Origin: Denitratimonas tolerans
GTDB taxonomy: Bacteria; Pseudomonadota; Gammaproteobacteria; Xanthomonadales; Xanthomonadaceae
Reading direction: 5' to 3'
Length of the DNA: 64,000 bases
NCBI RefSeq assembly: GCF_037203605.1
Contig: NZ_JBBDHC010000011.1
Span: 1 to 64,000, forward strand
Made by a program: the position numbers and the translations under genes. This document shows positions 8,654-17,192 of this stretch, one piece after another (the first letter of the stretch is position 1; each line of letters begins with the position of its first letter). The notes under the pieces are model-generated. The model did no database searches. It was given only the letters and a program-made list of their open reading frames with translations, and was not told the DNA's origin.

Positions 8654-9816
8654 CAGGCGGCCGCCTCGGGTCGGCGCAGCCGAGCAAGCAACACCACCAG
8701 CACGAACAGCAGCAGCGCCGCCACCGCGTTGTGCGCGACCGCGATCTTCAGCGGCAGGCCGGAAATGACGTTGAGGATGCCGAGGCCGAACTGCAGGCCG
8801 ATCAGGATCAGCACGGCCGTGCCCCAGCCGGAAATTTCCGGCACCGCGCGCAGCCTGCGCCCCAGCCACACCAGCCAGCCCAGCGCCACCAGCGCGAACA
8901 GGCGGTGCATCATCTGGATCGCCACCCGCGCCGGCCCGTCCAGCACGCCGCCCTCGTAGTCGGTGCCGATGCCGCGCCACAGCACCAGGGCTTCGCGGAA
9001 ATCGTGCTCGGGCCACCACTGGCCCAGGCAGGTCGGGTAATCGATGCCGCAGGCCAGCGCCGCATAGTTGGCCGACACCCAGCCGCCCAGCGCGATCTGG
9101 ATGGCGACGACGGCGATCGCACCGATCAGCAGCGGGCGCAGCCGCCACGCCGCCGGAAGAACCAACGAGGCCTGCGGCGAGGCGCGGCAGGCCATCCAGG
9201 CCAGCAGCGCCATCGTGGTCATGCCGCCGATGAGGTGCCCCATCACCACCACCGGCTTGAGCAGCCAGGTCACCGTCCACATGCCCAGCAGCGCCTGGAA
9301 CACGATCACCGCCAGCAGCAGCGCGGAAATGCGGGAATAGTCGCCGCGCGACGAAGCGACGCTGCCCGGGCGCAGCGCCCAGCCCAGAAGGATCGTCTCT
9401 CCGGCCACGGCCAGCGCGGAAGACAGCCCGTACTCGCCGCGCATGTACAGCGGGATCGCCAGCGCCACCAGCAGGCTGGCCCCGATCACGACGGCCTTGC
9501 CGCCGCGCAGGCGGCGCGAGCCGAGGAACGCCAGCGCGAACACCAGCATCCCGAGCGTGGCGGCCAGGTGGCGGTGCACCTGCTCGCGCCAGGCCTTGTG
9601 CGATTCGACCGGGCGGTCGAAGGCGTCGTTGGCCCGGTCGATCTCGTGCGCATGCACCGGCCAGGTCGCCTTGCCGTAGCAGGTCGGCCAGTCCGGGCAG
9701 GACAATCCGGCGTTGGAGAGCCGCACGAAGGCACCGAAGACGATCACGAACAGCGCAAGCAGGGTCGCGATCCACGCCAGGCGGTGGAAGTTGCGGTGCG
9801 GTGTCATGAGGCTCAT
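8653..9816 (-). CDS. ctaA: Heme A synthase (COX15/CtaA)
   Basis: This 387-residue inner-membrane monooxygenase converts heme O to heme A, which ctaD needs. It has about eight hydrophobic segments in two homologous halves. Conserved histidines are present (WREQVHRHLA, MGHLIGG, MMHRLFAL, AHNAVA), as are the extracellular cysteine pairs (SCPDWPTCYG and CGIDYPTCLGQWWP) typical of the proteobacterial COX15 form. The start at 9816 overlaps the stop of the preceding gene as ATGA; a second ATG at 9807 is the alternative. Together with ctaB it forms the heme A pathway. Confidence 0.95.
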   Translation of the reverse strand: MSLMTPHRNFHRLAWIATLLALFVIVFGAFVRLSNAGLSCPDWPTCYGKATWPVHAHEIDRANDAFDRPVESHKAWREQVHRHLAATLGMLVFALAFLGSRRLRGGKAVVIGASLLVALAIPLYMRGEYGLSSALAVAGETILLGWALRPGSVASSRGDYSRISALLLAVIVFQALLGMWTVTWLLKPVVVMGHLIGGMTTMALLAWMACRASPQASLVLPAAWRLRPLLIGAIAVVAIQIALGGWVSANYAALACGIDYPTCLGQWWPEHDFREALVLWRGIGTDYEGGVLDGPARVAIQMMHRLFALVALGWLVWLGRRLRAVPEISGWGTAVLILIGLQFGLGILNVISGLPLKIAVAHNAVAALLLFVLVVLLARLRRPEAAA

Positions 9817-10382
9817 TTCAGCAGCTTGGCCACGTCCGCGCGCAGGTCGCCCGGATCGAAGCCCGGCGCGTAGTGCATCACCAGGAAGGCGCGCGGATCG
9901 ATCAGGTAGGCGGACGGTGCTCCGCTCGTGGCCAGCCCGGGCAGGCGCGCATTGAGCGCCGGATCGACCTGCATCGGCAGCAGCGCGCGGAAACCGTCGG
10001 CCTGTTCCGGCACGGTGCCGAACCACAGCACCTGGAGCCGATCGGCGCGCCGACCCTGCAGCTGCCAGACCTTGGCGAGGCTGTCGATCAGCTCGCCGCA
10101 CGCCGCGCCGCAGTCGGCCGGCGGCACCACGGCGATCTGCCAGCGCGCTTCCTGCGGGGCATAGCGGTACTCGCTGCCGTCGGCATGGCGCAGCGCGAGG
10201 TCGGCCAGCGCCACCGGCGGCTGCAGGAGCGTGCCGCGGTTGGCCGTGTGCTCCGGGCGCCAGCCGCTTTGCTGCAGGGCCACGGCAACCATCAGGGGCA
10301 GCACGAAGCAGAGCACCAGGAGCACCAGCATGATGCGGTTGCGGCGACGGCGGACGGGATCGAAGGGCAGGGTCTGGTTCAT
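9813..10382 (-). CDS. SCO-like membrane-anchored thioredoxin-fold protein of the oxidase cluster
   Basis: This 189-residue protein has one N-terminal membrane segment (about 17-39) and a periplasmic thioredoxin-like domain. Its place between SURF1 and ctaA, and the motif PPADCGAAC, suggest a relative of SCO1/SenC copper chaperones, in which a CxxxC pair and a distal histidine bind copper for the CuA site. Here the cysteine pair is C-G-A-A-C, and a distal histidine is present in VMHYAPG. Overall similarity to classical SCO proteins is weak, so copper delivery is an inference. Both ends overlap their neighbours as ATGA, so it is co-translated with SURF1 and ctaA. Confidence 0.75.
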   Translation of the reverse strand: MNQTLPFDPVRRRRNRIMLVLLVLCFVLPLMVAVALQQSGWRPEHTANRGTLLQPPVALADLALRHADGSEYRYAPQEARWQIAVVPPADCGAACGELIDSLAKVWQLQGRRADRLQVLWFGTVPEQADGFRALLPMQVDPALNARLPGLATSGAPSAYLIDPRAFLVMHYAPGFDPGDLRADVAKLLK

Positions 10383-11098
10383 CGGGATTTCCGGCGCAGG
10401 GCCAGCAGCAAATAGGTGATGATGACAGTCAGCGACAGGCCCCACCACTGCACCGCGTATCCGCGGTGCCGTTCGGGCGGCATCGGGTCGGGCAGGAGCC
10501 CGGGCTCGCGTGCGTAGCCGAGCGGATCGGCCGGATCGGCCGGATCGGGCTGGAGGATGCCGTTCCACACCTGGACGTCAAGATGCGCGGCGATGTCATC
10601 GCGCTCCAGGAAGGCGAGCAGGATCGTGTCCGCGCCTTCCGGCCAGGGATTGTCGGCCAGACGCAGGCCCTGCCCCGGCCACGGCAGCAGCAGCCCCTGG
10701 ATCCGGCGGCGGCCGGCGGGGACTTCCACCGCCGGCAGCGTGCGGTCGGCCGCCAGCGGCAGCCAGCCCAGCTCCATCAGCACCACGCCACCCCTCCCGG
10801 CATCGGCAGGGACATAGGCGCGCACGCCCACGCGCCCGTCGCGCTGCTGGTTGTCGAGCAGGAGCAGCGGTGCCGGGCGGATCACGACCTCGCCCTCGAC
10901 CCGCATCGGCAACGAAGGCGAATCGGCGCTCAAGGCATCGGCGAGCAGTGCGGGGCCGGTCGCTTGCGCCGCTTCGCGCGCCGCCAGCATTCGCGTCTTT
11001 TCGTCGGCGCGGCCCGCCTGCCAGAATCCCAGCGAGGCAAAGCCGCCGGCCACGATCAGGGCCAGCGCGGCCCAGGCGACGCGCGCACCGGCGTTCAC
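10379..11098 (-). CDS. SURF1-family cytochrome oxidase assembly protein
   Basis: This 239-residue SURF1 protein helps insert heme A into subunit I of cytochrome c oxidase. It has the family architecture: an N-terminal membrane segment (about 7-25) ending GFWQAGRADEK, a large periplasmic domain, and a C-terminal membrane segment beginning VQWWGLSLTVI. A GTG at 11098 is chosen as start because the conserved N-terminal helix begins just after it; the frame stays open much further upstream, but that part runs antisense to the small gene at 11198. The start is therefore less certain than the family call. Confidence 0.9.
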   Translation of the reverse strand: MNAGARVAWAALALIVAGGFASLGFWQAGRADEKTRMLAAREAAQATGPALLADALSADSPSLPMRVEGEVVIRPAPLLLLDNQQRDGRVGVRAYVPADAGRGGVVLMELGWLPLAADRTLPAVEVPAGRRRIQGLLLPWPGQGLRLADNPWPEGADTILLAFLERDDIAAHLDVQVWNGILQPDPADPADPLGYAREPGLLPDPMPPERHRGYAVQWWGLSLTVIITYLLLALRRKSR

Positions 11099-11197
11099 GC
11101 GCGCGCGCCCGCCGCCGTGCGAAAATCGTTTGTCCGGTCGAAGTTCCCGCCCAGGGCACCTGGCCGCCACCCCACGCACGCAGAGTCGGATATCACC

Positions 11198-11407
11198 ATG
11201 TGGCCAAAAGTCATCATCTTCACGTTCCTGGTCCTGATCCTCTACAACCTCGGCGCGGGGCTGTACTACATGATCGTGGACAAGGGTCGAACCAAGCGCA
11301 CCGTCAACGCCCTGAGCTGGCGCGTCGGCCTCAGCGTGGCGCTCGTGGTCCTGCTGATCCTGGGCATCTGGACCGGGATGATCTCGCCGCACGGCGTGGG
11401 CGGCTGA
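11198..11407 (+). CDS. Small twin-transmembrane protein (DUF2909-like)
   Basis: This 69-residue protein consists of two membrane helices (about 5-26 and 43-62) joined by a short basic loop (DKGRTKRTVNALSWR). It matches the DUF2909 twin-helix family that is often found beside cytochrome oxidase genes in gammaproteobacteria. Its molecular role is unknown. It is the only plus-strand gene inside the oxidase cluster and lies between SURF1 and ctaE. The ATG at 11198 opens directly into the first helix. Confidence 0.8.
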   Translation: MWPKVIIFTFLVLILYNLGAGLYYMIVDKGRTKRTVNALSWRVGLSVALVVLLILGIWTGMISPHGVGG

Positions 11408-11525
11408 TTCAAACGCCGGGAATGGAGAATCGGGAAGGGTCAGGAGCAGGTTGATGCCGGAGTGAAAGGTTCAGCCACCCCGACGCCCTCGACGATTCCC
11501 AGCTCCCGATTCCCGAATCCCGGCC

Positions 11526-12401
11526 TCAGAGCACGTACACGAACAGGAACAGCAGCAGCCACACCACGTCGACGAAGTGCCAGTACCAGGCCACCGCTTC
11601 GAAACCGAAATGGTCGTCGGCGGTGAAATGCCCCTTGAGTACGCGGAACCAGATGACCGTCAGCATGATCGCGCCCAGCGTGACGTGTGCACCGTGGAAG
11701 CCGGTAAGCATGAAGAACGTCGAACCGTAGATGCCCGAGCCGAGCGTCAGGTTCAGCTCGGTATAGGCGTGGATGTACTCCTCGACCTGGAAGAACAGGA
11801 AGGTCGCACCCAGCAGGACGGTCAGCCCCAGCCACAGCAGCACCTTGCTGCGGTTGCCGGCCTTGAGCGCGTGGTGGGCGATGGTCAGGGTCACGCCGGA
11901 AGTGAGCAGCAGCACCGTGTTGATCAGCGGCAGGCCCCAGGCCGACATCGTCTGGAAGCTGCCGCCCACCTGCGCCGGGCCGTTGCTCGGCCAGGCCGGA
12001 TCGAAGCCGCTCCACAGGAGCGCGTTGGTCATCACACCGTGGCCCTCGCCGCCGATCCACGGCACCGAGAAGTTGCGCGCGTAGTAGAGCGCGCCGAAGA
12101 ACGCGGCGAAGAACATCACTTCGGAAAAGATGAACCAGATCATGCCCATGCGGAAGGACACGTCGACCTGGCGGTTGTAGGAACCGGCCACCGACTCGCG
12201 GATGACCGCGCCGAACCAGCCGATGAACATGCCGATCATGATCGCAATGCCGAGGAAGAAGACGGCCTTGCCCCAGAGGTGGCCGTTGAACCAGTTGGCG
12301 GTTCCCACGGCGAGCGTGAACATGCCGATGGAGCCGATCAGCGGCCAGGCGCTCTGCTTGGGAACGAAGTAGAGATCTGCGTCGTGGGTAGCGTGGGCCA
12401 T
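11526..12401 (-). CDS. ctaE: Cytochrome c oxidase subunit III
   Basis: This 291-residue subunit III of the aa3-type cytochrome c oxidase has seven predicted membrane helices. It carries the family signatures FIFSEVMFFAAFFGALYYAR, GVTLTIAHHAL and the C-terminal AVAWYWHFVDVVWLLLF. Subunit III has no redox centre and stabilises proton uptake by subunit I. It lies downstream of ctaD and ctaG on the same strand. In the 118-base gap before DUF2909, short repeated GGGAAT and GGGATT units occur near 11486-11523. Confidence 0.97.
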   Translation of the reverse strand: MAHATHDADLYFVPKQSAWPLIGSIGMFTLAVGTANWFNGHLWGKAVFFLGIAIMIGMFIGWFGAVIRESVAGSYNRQVDVSFRMGMIWFIFSEVMFFAAFFGALYYARNFSVPWIGGEGHGVMTNALLWSGFDPAWPSNGPAQVGGSFQTMSAWGLPLINTVLLLTSGVTLTIAHHALKAGNRSKVLLWLGLTVLLGATFLFFQVEEYIHAYTELNLTLGSGIYGSTFFMLTGFHGAHVTLGAIMLTVIWFRVLKGHFTADDHFGFEAVAWYWHFVDVVWLLLFLFVYVL

Positions 12402-12428
12402 GGCGATTCCCGAGGTTTGGCTGGTCGG

Positions 12429-12992
12429 TCAGGGGGCCGCGTGCGCGGCGAGTTCACCGGCGAGGCGCTGCGTGGCCGGCTCGTTCTTGTAGAAGGTATA
12501 GGAAAGCGTGAGGCGGTGGATATCGGTCGGCAGGTCCGGATCAACCACGAAGCGCACCGGCATCGGCCGCTCTTCCCCGGCCGCCAGCATCTGCTCGGTG
12601 AAGCAGAAGCATTCGGTCTTGTTGAAATAGGCCGAGGCGCGGCTCGGGGCCACCGAGGGCACCGCCTGCCCGACCAGCGCCAGCGCGCTCTCGTTGCGGG
12701 CGTAGTAGAGCACGTCGGTCGGTTCGCCCGGGCGCACCTTCACCTCGGCCTGGGCCGGCCGAAAGGCCCAGGGCAGGCCCGAGTTCACCCCGGCATCGAA
12801 CTCCACCGTGACCCAGCGCGAGGTGTCGATTTCCGCCGCCACCGCGCCGCCCGGCCCGCCGAGCTTGATCCCGAAGAGCTGTTCGCAGGCGATGCGATAC
12901 AGCGGCACCAGCGAGAAACACAGGCCAAAGGCAAGGGCCGCGACCCACAGCCCGCGCTTGAGCACCCGGGTGCTGGCGTCCGGCGCGCTCAT
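12429..12992 (-). CDS. ctaG: Cytochrome c oxidase copper-assembly protein CtaG (Cox11)
   Basis: This 187-residue protein delivers copper to the CuB centre of subunit I. It has one N-terminal membrane helix (about 16-32) followed by a periplasmic immunoglobulin-like domain. The copper-binding motif CFCF is present in NKTECFCFTEQ, and the conserved PLYR.ACE segment follows the helix. Length and layout match the family. The start overlaps the stop of the small upstream gene as ATGA. Confidence 0.96.
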   Translation of the reverse strand: MSAPDASTRVLKRGLWVAALAFGLCFSLVPLYRIACEQLFGIKLGGPGGAVAAEIDTSRWVTVEFDAGVNSGLPWAFRPAQAEVKVRPGEPTDVLYYARNESALALVGQAVPSVAPSRASAYFNKTECFCFTEQMLAAGEERPMPVRFVVDPDLPTDIHRLTLSYTFYKNEPATQRLAGELAAHAAP

Positions 12993-13123
12993 CGGCCGAT
13001 CAGCCCGGCAACGAACGCCGCGTAGATCAGGACGACCAGCACGGTGGTCACCACCACCGTGCGGCGCACGCCGCGGCGGCGCGCCTGGGTGTCGTTGTCC
13101 TGGATCGGTGGATTCATGGCCAT
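12989..13123 (-). CDS. 44-residue single-helix protein of the oxidase operon
   Basis: This is a very small open frame between ctaD and ctaG: a polar N-terminus (IQDNDTQARRRGVRR) followed by one hydrophobic helix (VVVTTVLVVLIYAAFVAGLI) and a stop that overlaps the ctaG start as ATGA. Its position and size match the short single-helix proteins annotated in related oxidase operons as small assembly or subunit proteins. ATG at 13123 or 13117 are both possible. It is probably an oxidase accessory subunit or assembly factor; function is inferred from position only. Confidence 0.7.
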   Translation of the reverse strand: MAMNPPIQDNDTQARRRGVRRTVVVTTVLVVLIYAAFVAGLIGR

Positions 13124-13157
13124 GGTGTCCGGCACGGGGCTTCGCCGCAGCGCCGCC

Positions 13158-14795
13158 TCAGTGCAGAGTGTCCTCGTGCGCCAGGTCTCCGGGGCGGATC
13201 ACCGGCGGGCGGGCGAAGGTATGGTGCGGTGCCGGCGAAGGTACCGTCCACTCCAGGCCGCGGGCACCTTCCCAGACGCGCGCGCTGGCCTTCTCGCCGC
13301 GGCGCAGCGAGTGCAGCAGGATGAAGGCCATCATGAACGGCGTGACGAACATGCCGAAGGCACCGATCGAGCTGACCAGGTTCCAGTCGGAGAATGCCAC
13401 GTTGTAGTCCGGGATGCGGCGCGGCATGCCGGCCAGGCCGAGGAAGTGCTGCGGGAAGAACAGCAGGTTCACGAAGATCAGGCTCCACCAGAAGTGGACC
13501 TTGGCCCAGGTCTCGTTGTACATGCGCCCGGTCCACTTGGGCCACCAGTAGTAGATGGCCGCGATGATCGAGAACAGCGCGCCGGTCACCAGCACGTAGT
13601 GGAAGTGCGCGACCACGAAATAGGTGTCGTGGTACTGGAAGTCGGCAGGCACCACGGCCACCATCAGGCCCGAGAAGCCGCCGATGGCGAACAGGACGAT
13701 GAAGGCGATCGACCAGAGCATCGGGGATTCGAAGCTGATCGAGCCCTTCCACATGGTCGAGACCCAGTTGAATATCTTCACCCCGGTCGGCACCGAGATC
13801 AGCATCGTGGCGTACATGAAGAACAGCTCGCCGCCCAGCGGCATGCCCACGGTGAACATGTGGTGCGCCCACACGATGAAGCTCAGGAAGGCGATCGAGG
13901 CGGTGGCGTACACCATGGCGCGGTAGCCGAACAGCGGCTTGCGCGAGAAGGTCGGCACGATCTCGCTCATCAGGCCGAACGACGGCAGGATCATGATGTA
14001 GACCTCGGGGTGCCCGAAGAACCAGAAGATGTGCTGGTACATCACCGGGTCGCCGCCGCCGGCCGCCGAGAAGAAGGTGGTGGCGAAGAACTTGTCGGTG
14101 AGCAGCATCGTCACCGCGCCGGCCAGCACCGGCATCACGCCCAGGATCAGGAAGGCGGTGATCAGCCAGGTCCAGCAGAAGATCGGCATCTTGAGCAGAT
14201 CCACGCCGGGCGCGCGCATGTTGAGCACGGTGGCGATGATGTTGATTGCGCCCATGATCGAGCTGATGCCCATCATGTGGATGGCGAAGATGGCGAACGC
14301 CACGTTGCTGCCGCCCTGCAGCGACAGCGGCGGATACATCGTCCAGCCGCCGGCCGGCGCGCCACCGGGCATGAACAGGGTGGCCAGCAGCACCGTGAAG
14401 GCGAACGGCAGGATCCAGAACGACCAGTTGTTCATGCGCGGCAGCGCCATGTCCGGCGCGCCGATCTGCAGCGGGATCATCCAGTTCGCCAGTCCGACGA
14501 ACGCCGGCATGATCGCGCCGAAGATCATCACCAGCGCGTGCATCGCAGTCATCTGGTTGAAGAACAGCGGATCGACGAACTGCAGCCCCGGCACCGCCAG
14601 TTCGGCGCGGATCACGACCGAGAATGCCGCCCCGACGATCGCCATGATGAAGCTGAAAAGCAGGTACAGGGTTCCGATGTCCTTGTGGTTGGTGGACATG
14701 AACCAGCGGCGGAAGAAGGTCGGGTGATGGTCGTGCTCGTGCGCGTCGTGGTGCGCCTCGTGGCCGACATCGATATCGCTGCGGACGGTTGCCAT
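13158..14795 (-). CDS. ctaD: Cytochrome c oxidase subunit I
   Basis: This 545-residue catalytic subunit carries heme a and the heme a3-CuB centre, reduces oxygen to water and pumps protons. The heme-copper oxidase signature is clear: WFFGHPEVYIMILP holds the CuB histidine and the cross-linked tyrosine, HHMF gives two further CuB histidines, and VAHFHYVLVTG gives the heme ligands. About twelve helices are present. The cytoplasmic N-terminus is histidine-rich (HEAHHDAHEHDHH). It follows ctaC after 33 bases, as expected in an operon. Confidence 0.98.
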   Translation of the reverse strand: MATVRSDIDVGHEAHHDAHEHDHHPTFFRRWFMSTNHKDIGTLYLLFSFIMAIVGAAFSVVIRAELAVPGLQFVDPLFFNQMTAMHALVMIFGAIMPAFVGLANWMIPLQIGAPDMALPRMNNWSFWILPFAFTVLLATLFMPGGAPAGGWTMYPPLSLQGGSNVAFAIFAIHMMGISSIMGAINIIATVLNMRAPGVDLLKMPIFCWTWLITAFLILGVMPVLAGAVTMLLTDKFFATTFFSAAGGGDPVMYQHIFWFFGHPEVYIMILPSFGLMSEIVPTFSRKPLFGYRAMVYATASIAFLSFIVWAHHMFTVGMPLGGELFFMYATMLISVPTGVKIFNWVSTMWKGSISFESPMLWSIAFIVLFAIGGFSGLMVAVVPADFQYHDTYFVVAHFHYVLVTGALFSIIAAIYYWWPKWTGRMYNETWAKVHFWWSLIFVNLLFFPQHFLGLAGMPRRIPDYNVAFSDWNLVSSIGAFGMFVTPFMMAFILLHSLRRGEKASARVWEGARGLEWTVPSPAPHHTFARPPVIRPGDLAHEDTLH

Positions 14796-14828
14796 GGTCT
14801 AGCCTCTCAAAATGCGTGCGACGGGCAA

Positions 14829-15737
14829 TCAGCCCTGGGTGGGAACGACGGGCGCGGATTCGTCGACCTGCGCGGTGCGCTCGGCCTCTTGCCCGTAGGT
14901 CGATCCCGGCTGCGCGCTGAGCCAACCCTCGAATTCGGCGCGCGGCACCGCGCGCACCACGATCGGCATGAAGCCGTGGTCCTTGCCACACAGCTCGGCA
15001 CACTGGCCGCGATAGGTGCCCGGCGTGTCGATCCGGGTCCACTGCTCGTTGACCATGCCGGGAATGGCGTCCTGCTTCCACCCGAACGCCGGCACCCACC
15101 AGGAGTGGATCACGTCGTCTGCGGTGAGCACGAAGCGGATCTTGGTATCGGTCGGCAGCACCAACGGGTTGTCGACGTTGAGCAGATAGCTCTTGAACTC
15201 GCCGTCCGTCACCCCGCTCGGATCCACGCCCGAGCCCAAACGGCGCGCGGCGTTGCTCTGCGCATCCAGGCGGCTGGCGAAGCTGACGCCGGTCTGCTCG
15301 CCGCGGTAGTTGAGGATTTCGTACTTCCACATCCACTGGTAGCCGGTGACCTTGACCGTCATCTCCGACTCGCTGGCGTCGTACATCTTGTACAGCGTCT
15401 TGGTCGACGGCCAGCAGATCAGGACCAGGATCACGACCGGAATGGCGGTCCAGATGACCTCGGCCTTGGCGTTGTGGCTGAAGGTGGCCGGCACTGCACC
15501 CTTGGACTTGCGGAATGCGAACATCGCATAGCCCATCGCGCCAAAGACCAGCAGGCCGATGATGGTGCAGATCCACAGGATGAGGTTGTGGAGCCAGTAG
15601 ACCTCGCGCGACACCTCGGTCACGCCCGGCCCCATGTTGAGCTGCCAGGGCTGGGGATCGGCACCCAGCGCCACGCCCGCCGCGAGAAGTGCCGTCAACC
15701 CGAAACCGATGCGTAGCATGCGCGCTGCCTTGGTCAT
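14829..15737 (-). CDS. ctaC: Cytochrome c oxidase subunit II (CuA)
   Basis: This 302-residue subunit II takes electrons from cytochrome c through its CuA centre. The CuA ligands are visible in the C-terminal domain as VIHSWWVP (histidine) and CAELCGKDHGFM (two cysteines, histidine and methionine). A signal peptide (about 1-24, ending GVALGAD) and two membrane helices precede it. The ATG at 15737 is chosen because it starts the signal peptide; the frame is open further upstream without family features. It is the first gene of the oxidase operon. A 29-residue insertion after the first conserved beta segment (SNAARRLGSGVDPSG) is seen in related species. Confidence 0.97.
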   Translation of the reverse strand: MTKAARMLRIGFGLTALLAAGVALGADPQPWQLNMGPGVTEVSREVYWLHNLILWICTIIGLLVFGAMGYAMFAFRKSKGAVPATFSHNAKAEVIWTAIPVVILVLICWPSTKTLYKMYDASESEMTVKVTGYQWMWKYEILNYRGEQTGVSFASRLDAQSNAARRLGSGVDPSGVTDGEFKSYLLNVDNPLVLPTDTKIRFVLTADDVIHSWWVPAFGWKQDAIPGMVNEQWTRIDTPGTYRGQCAELCGKDHGFMPIVVRAVPRAEFEGWLSAQPGSTYGQEAERTAQVDESAPVVPTQG

Positions 15738-16056
15738 TGTCTTACCTCGGGGACGAGCCCCTGCCTTGAACCCCATGCGTCCACGCTGCATTCCTGCCTG
15801 CAGCGTCTCCCTAGTGTGTTTCGCGTGGCTGCCGGCAGCCAGTCCCGTACCCGGTCTGAACCCTGCGCGAACGTTGCGAATTGTCCGATCATAGCGATTG
15901 CGCGCAAGCCGGGGCAACACGGACCGTGCCGCAGGTCACGTCGGACCCCGTGAAAATCCCCGGATTGCGCGATGTCGGCGCGGCGCGGCGAGTGGGAGCG
16001 CGCGACCGTTGCGCGCCCCGATCCGTCCTGCAGACGACGTCGCGCCGTGCTGCGGC
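15738..16056. other. Gene-free stretch upstream of the oxidase operon
   Basis: This 319-base gap must hold the ctaC promoter and the end of the transcript of the upstream lipoprotein gene. A minus-strand TTGCGC and ACAATT pair 17 bases apart lies near 15875-15905 and is a weak promoter candidate. I see no convincing terminator or RNA gene. Confidence 0.35.
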
Positions 16057-16914
16057 TCAGCGCCTGGCAGCCGCCTGACCGTACAGCGATTCGGCGCGCG
16101 CGCTCAGGCGCGCGACGTCGGCTTCGTCGGCCTCGCTGGAACCTTTCTCGTTGAGAATCAGGTCGCCGGCTTCGTTCCATCCCACCAGCGTCGTGACCCC
16201 TTTCTGGACGCGCTCGACGACCCAGGGCTTGCCGCCCTTGTAGGCATAGCGGAACTGCGCCGATCCGGCATCGCCGTAGTCGACCTGCTCGCGCGCCATG
16301 CGGATCTGCCCGCTGTCCTCGACGAAGGCGTCCCAGCCCACCGCGATATCGTCCTCCAGGCGCTCGCCCTGGATGCGGCGCAGCGCGCCGATGCCGGCGA
16401 CGAGCTTCTCGAACTCGCCCTTGGCCACCTCTGCCGGCGGCACATCGGCGGCCGGCTGGCCGCCGCGCACCAGCGACACGGCGAGCTCGCCCTTGGGCGC
16501 GCCCTGGGTCAGCACCGGAATCGGGCGATCGGTGCCGTAGAGGACCAGGGTTTCCGCCTGCAGCATCACCTGGAGGCCATAGTGGTGCGAGGCGTCGATC
16601 TTTGCCGGATCGTAGCCAAGCGCGACCTTGAGCGGCAGCGCCGCCGAGGCGGGCTGGGTCGATTCGGCCACGACCACCGGAAGGTTGGCCGCGTCGGTGA
16701 CATCCACCAGGCGCATGATCAGCGACAGGCCCGGCGGCAGCGTTGCGAGCTGGTCGATGCTCACCTTGGCCGTGATGGCCGGACCGGTAACCGCGGGCGC
16801 GGCCGCCGCAGGGGCCTGCGTCGAGGACACCGCGGCCGGGGCATTGGACTGGTTGTTGCAGGCGACGAGCGCCAAGGCTGCGGCAACGGTCAGCGGAAGA
16901 ACGATGAACTTCAT
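16057..16914 (-). CDS. YbaY-like outer-membrane lipoprotein
   Basis: This 285-residue protein begins with a lipoprotein signal peptide; the lipobox LVAC places the lipidated cysteine at residue 19. After an alanine- and proline-rich linker (about 24-45) comes a domain with the YbaY/pilotin-like pattern (LPPGLSLIMRLVDVTDA, then SHHYGLQVMLQAETLVLYGTDRPIPVLT). E. coli YbaY is a poorly understood glycoprotein-annotated lipoprotein. The C-terminal domain (about 160-285) is not recognised. The ATG at 16914 is chosen over an upstream start because the signal peptide begins there. It is monocistronic as far as can be seen. Confidence 0.8.
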   Translation of the reverse strand: MKFIVLPLTVAAALALVACNNQSNAPAAVSSTQAPAAAAPAVTGPAITAKVSIDQLATLPPGLSLIMRLVDVTDAANLPVVVAESTQPASAALPLKVALGYDPAKIDASHHYGLQVMLQAETLVLYGTDRPIPVLTQGAPKGELAVSLVRGGQPAADVPPAEVAKGEFEKLVAGIGALRRIQGERLEDDIAVGWDAFVEDSGQIRMAREQVDYGDAGSAQFRYAYKGGKPWVVERVQKGVTTLVGWNEAGDLILNEKGSSEADEADVARLSARAESLYGQAAARR

Positions 16915-17192
16915 GGGATCACTCGTGGATGGATGTGAACGAGGAAGGCAGGCACGTGGGCCGGCGAAGGTACACGCACTGTCGCTGTCGACGGCGGCCC
17001 GGAAACGCGCTGCGCCGAGCATCGCTGCGCCGGCATTCCCGACGCATCAGCCTGCCGGATTCCAGCCGCTGGGGCGCGGCAGGCCGATTAGCTTAGAGCA
17101 AAACCGGCGAAGGCGTCATGCGGCCCCGATCCAGGTGCCCGGCAGCGGGCCGTGAGGGAACGCGCCGCGCGAAGCCGGTGCCGGGACACGCC

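Noticed and set aside
13114..15576. 820-codon minus-strand frame over ctaD and ctaC
   Set aside because: It is out of frame with the two oxidase genes and shows only low-complexity sequence.
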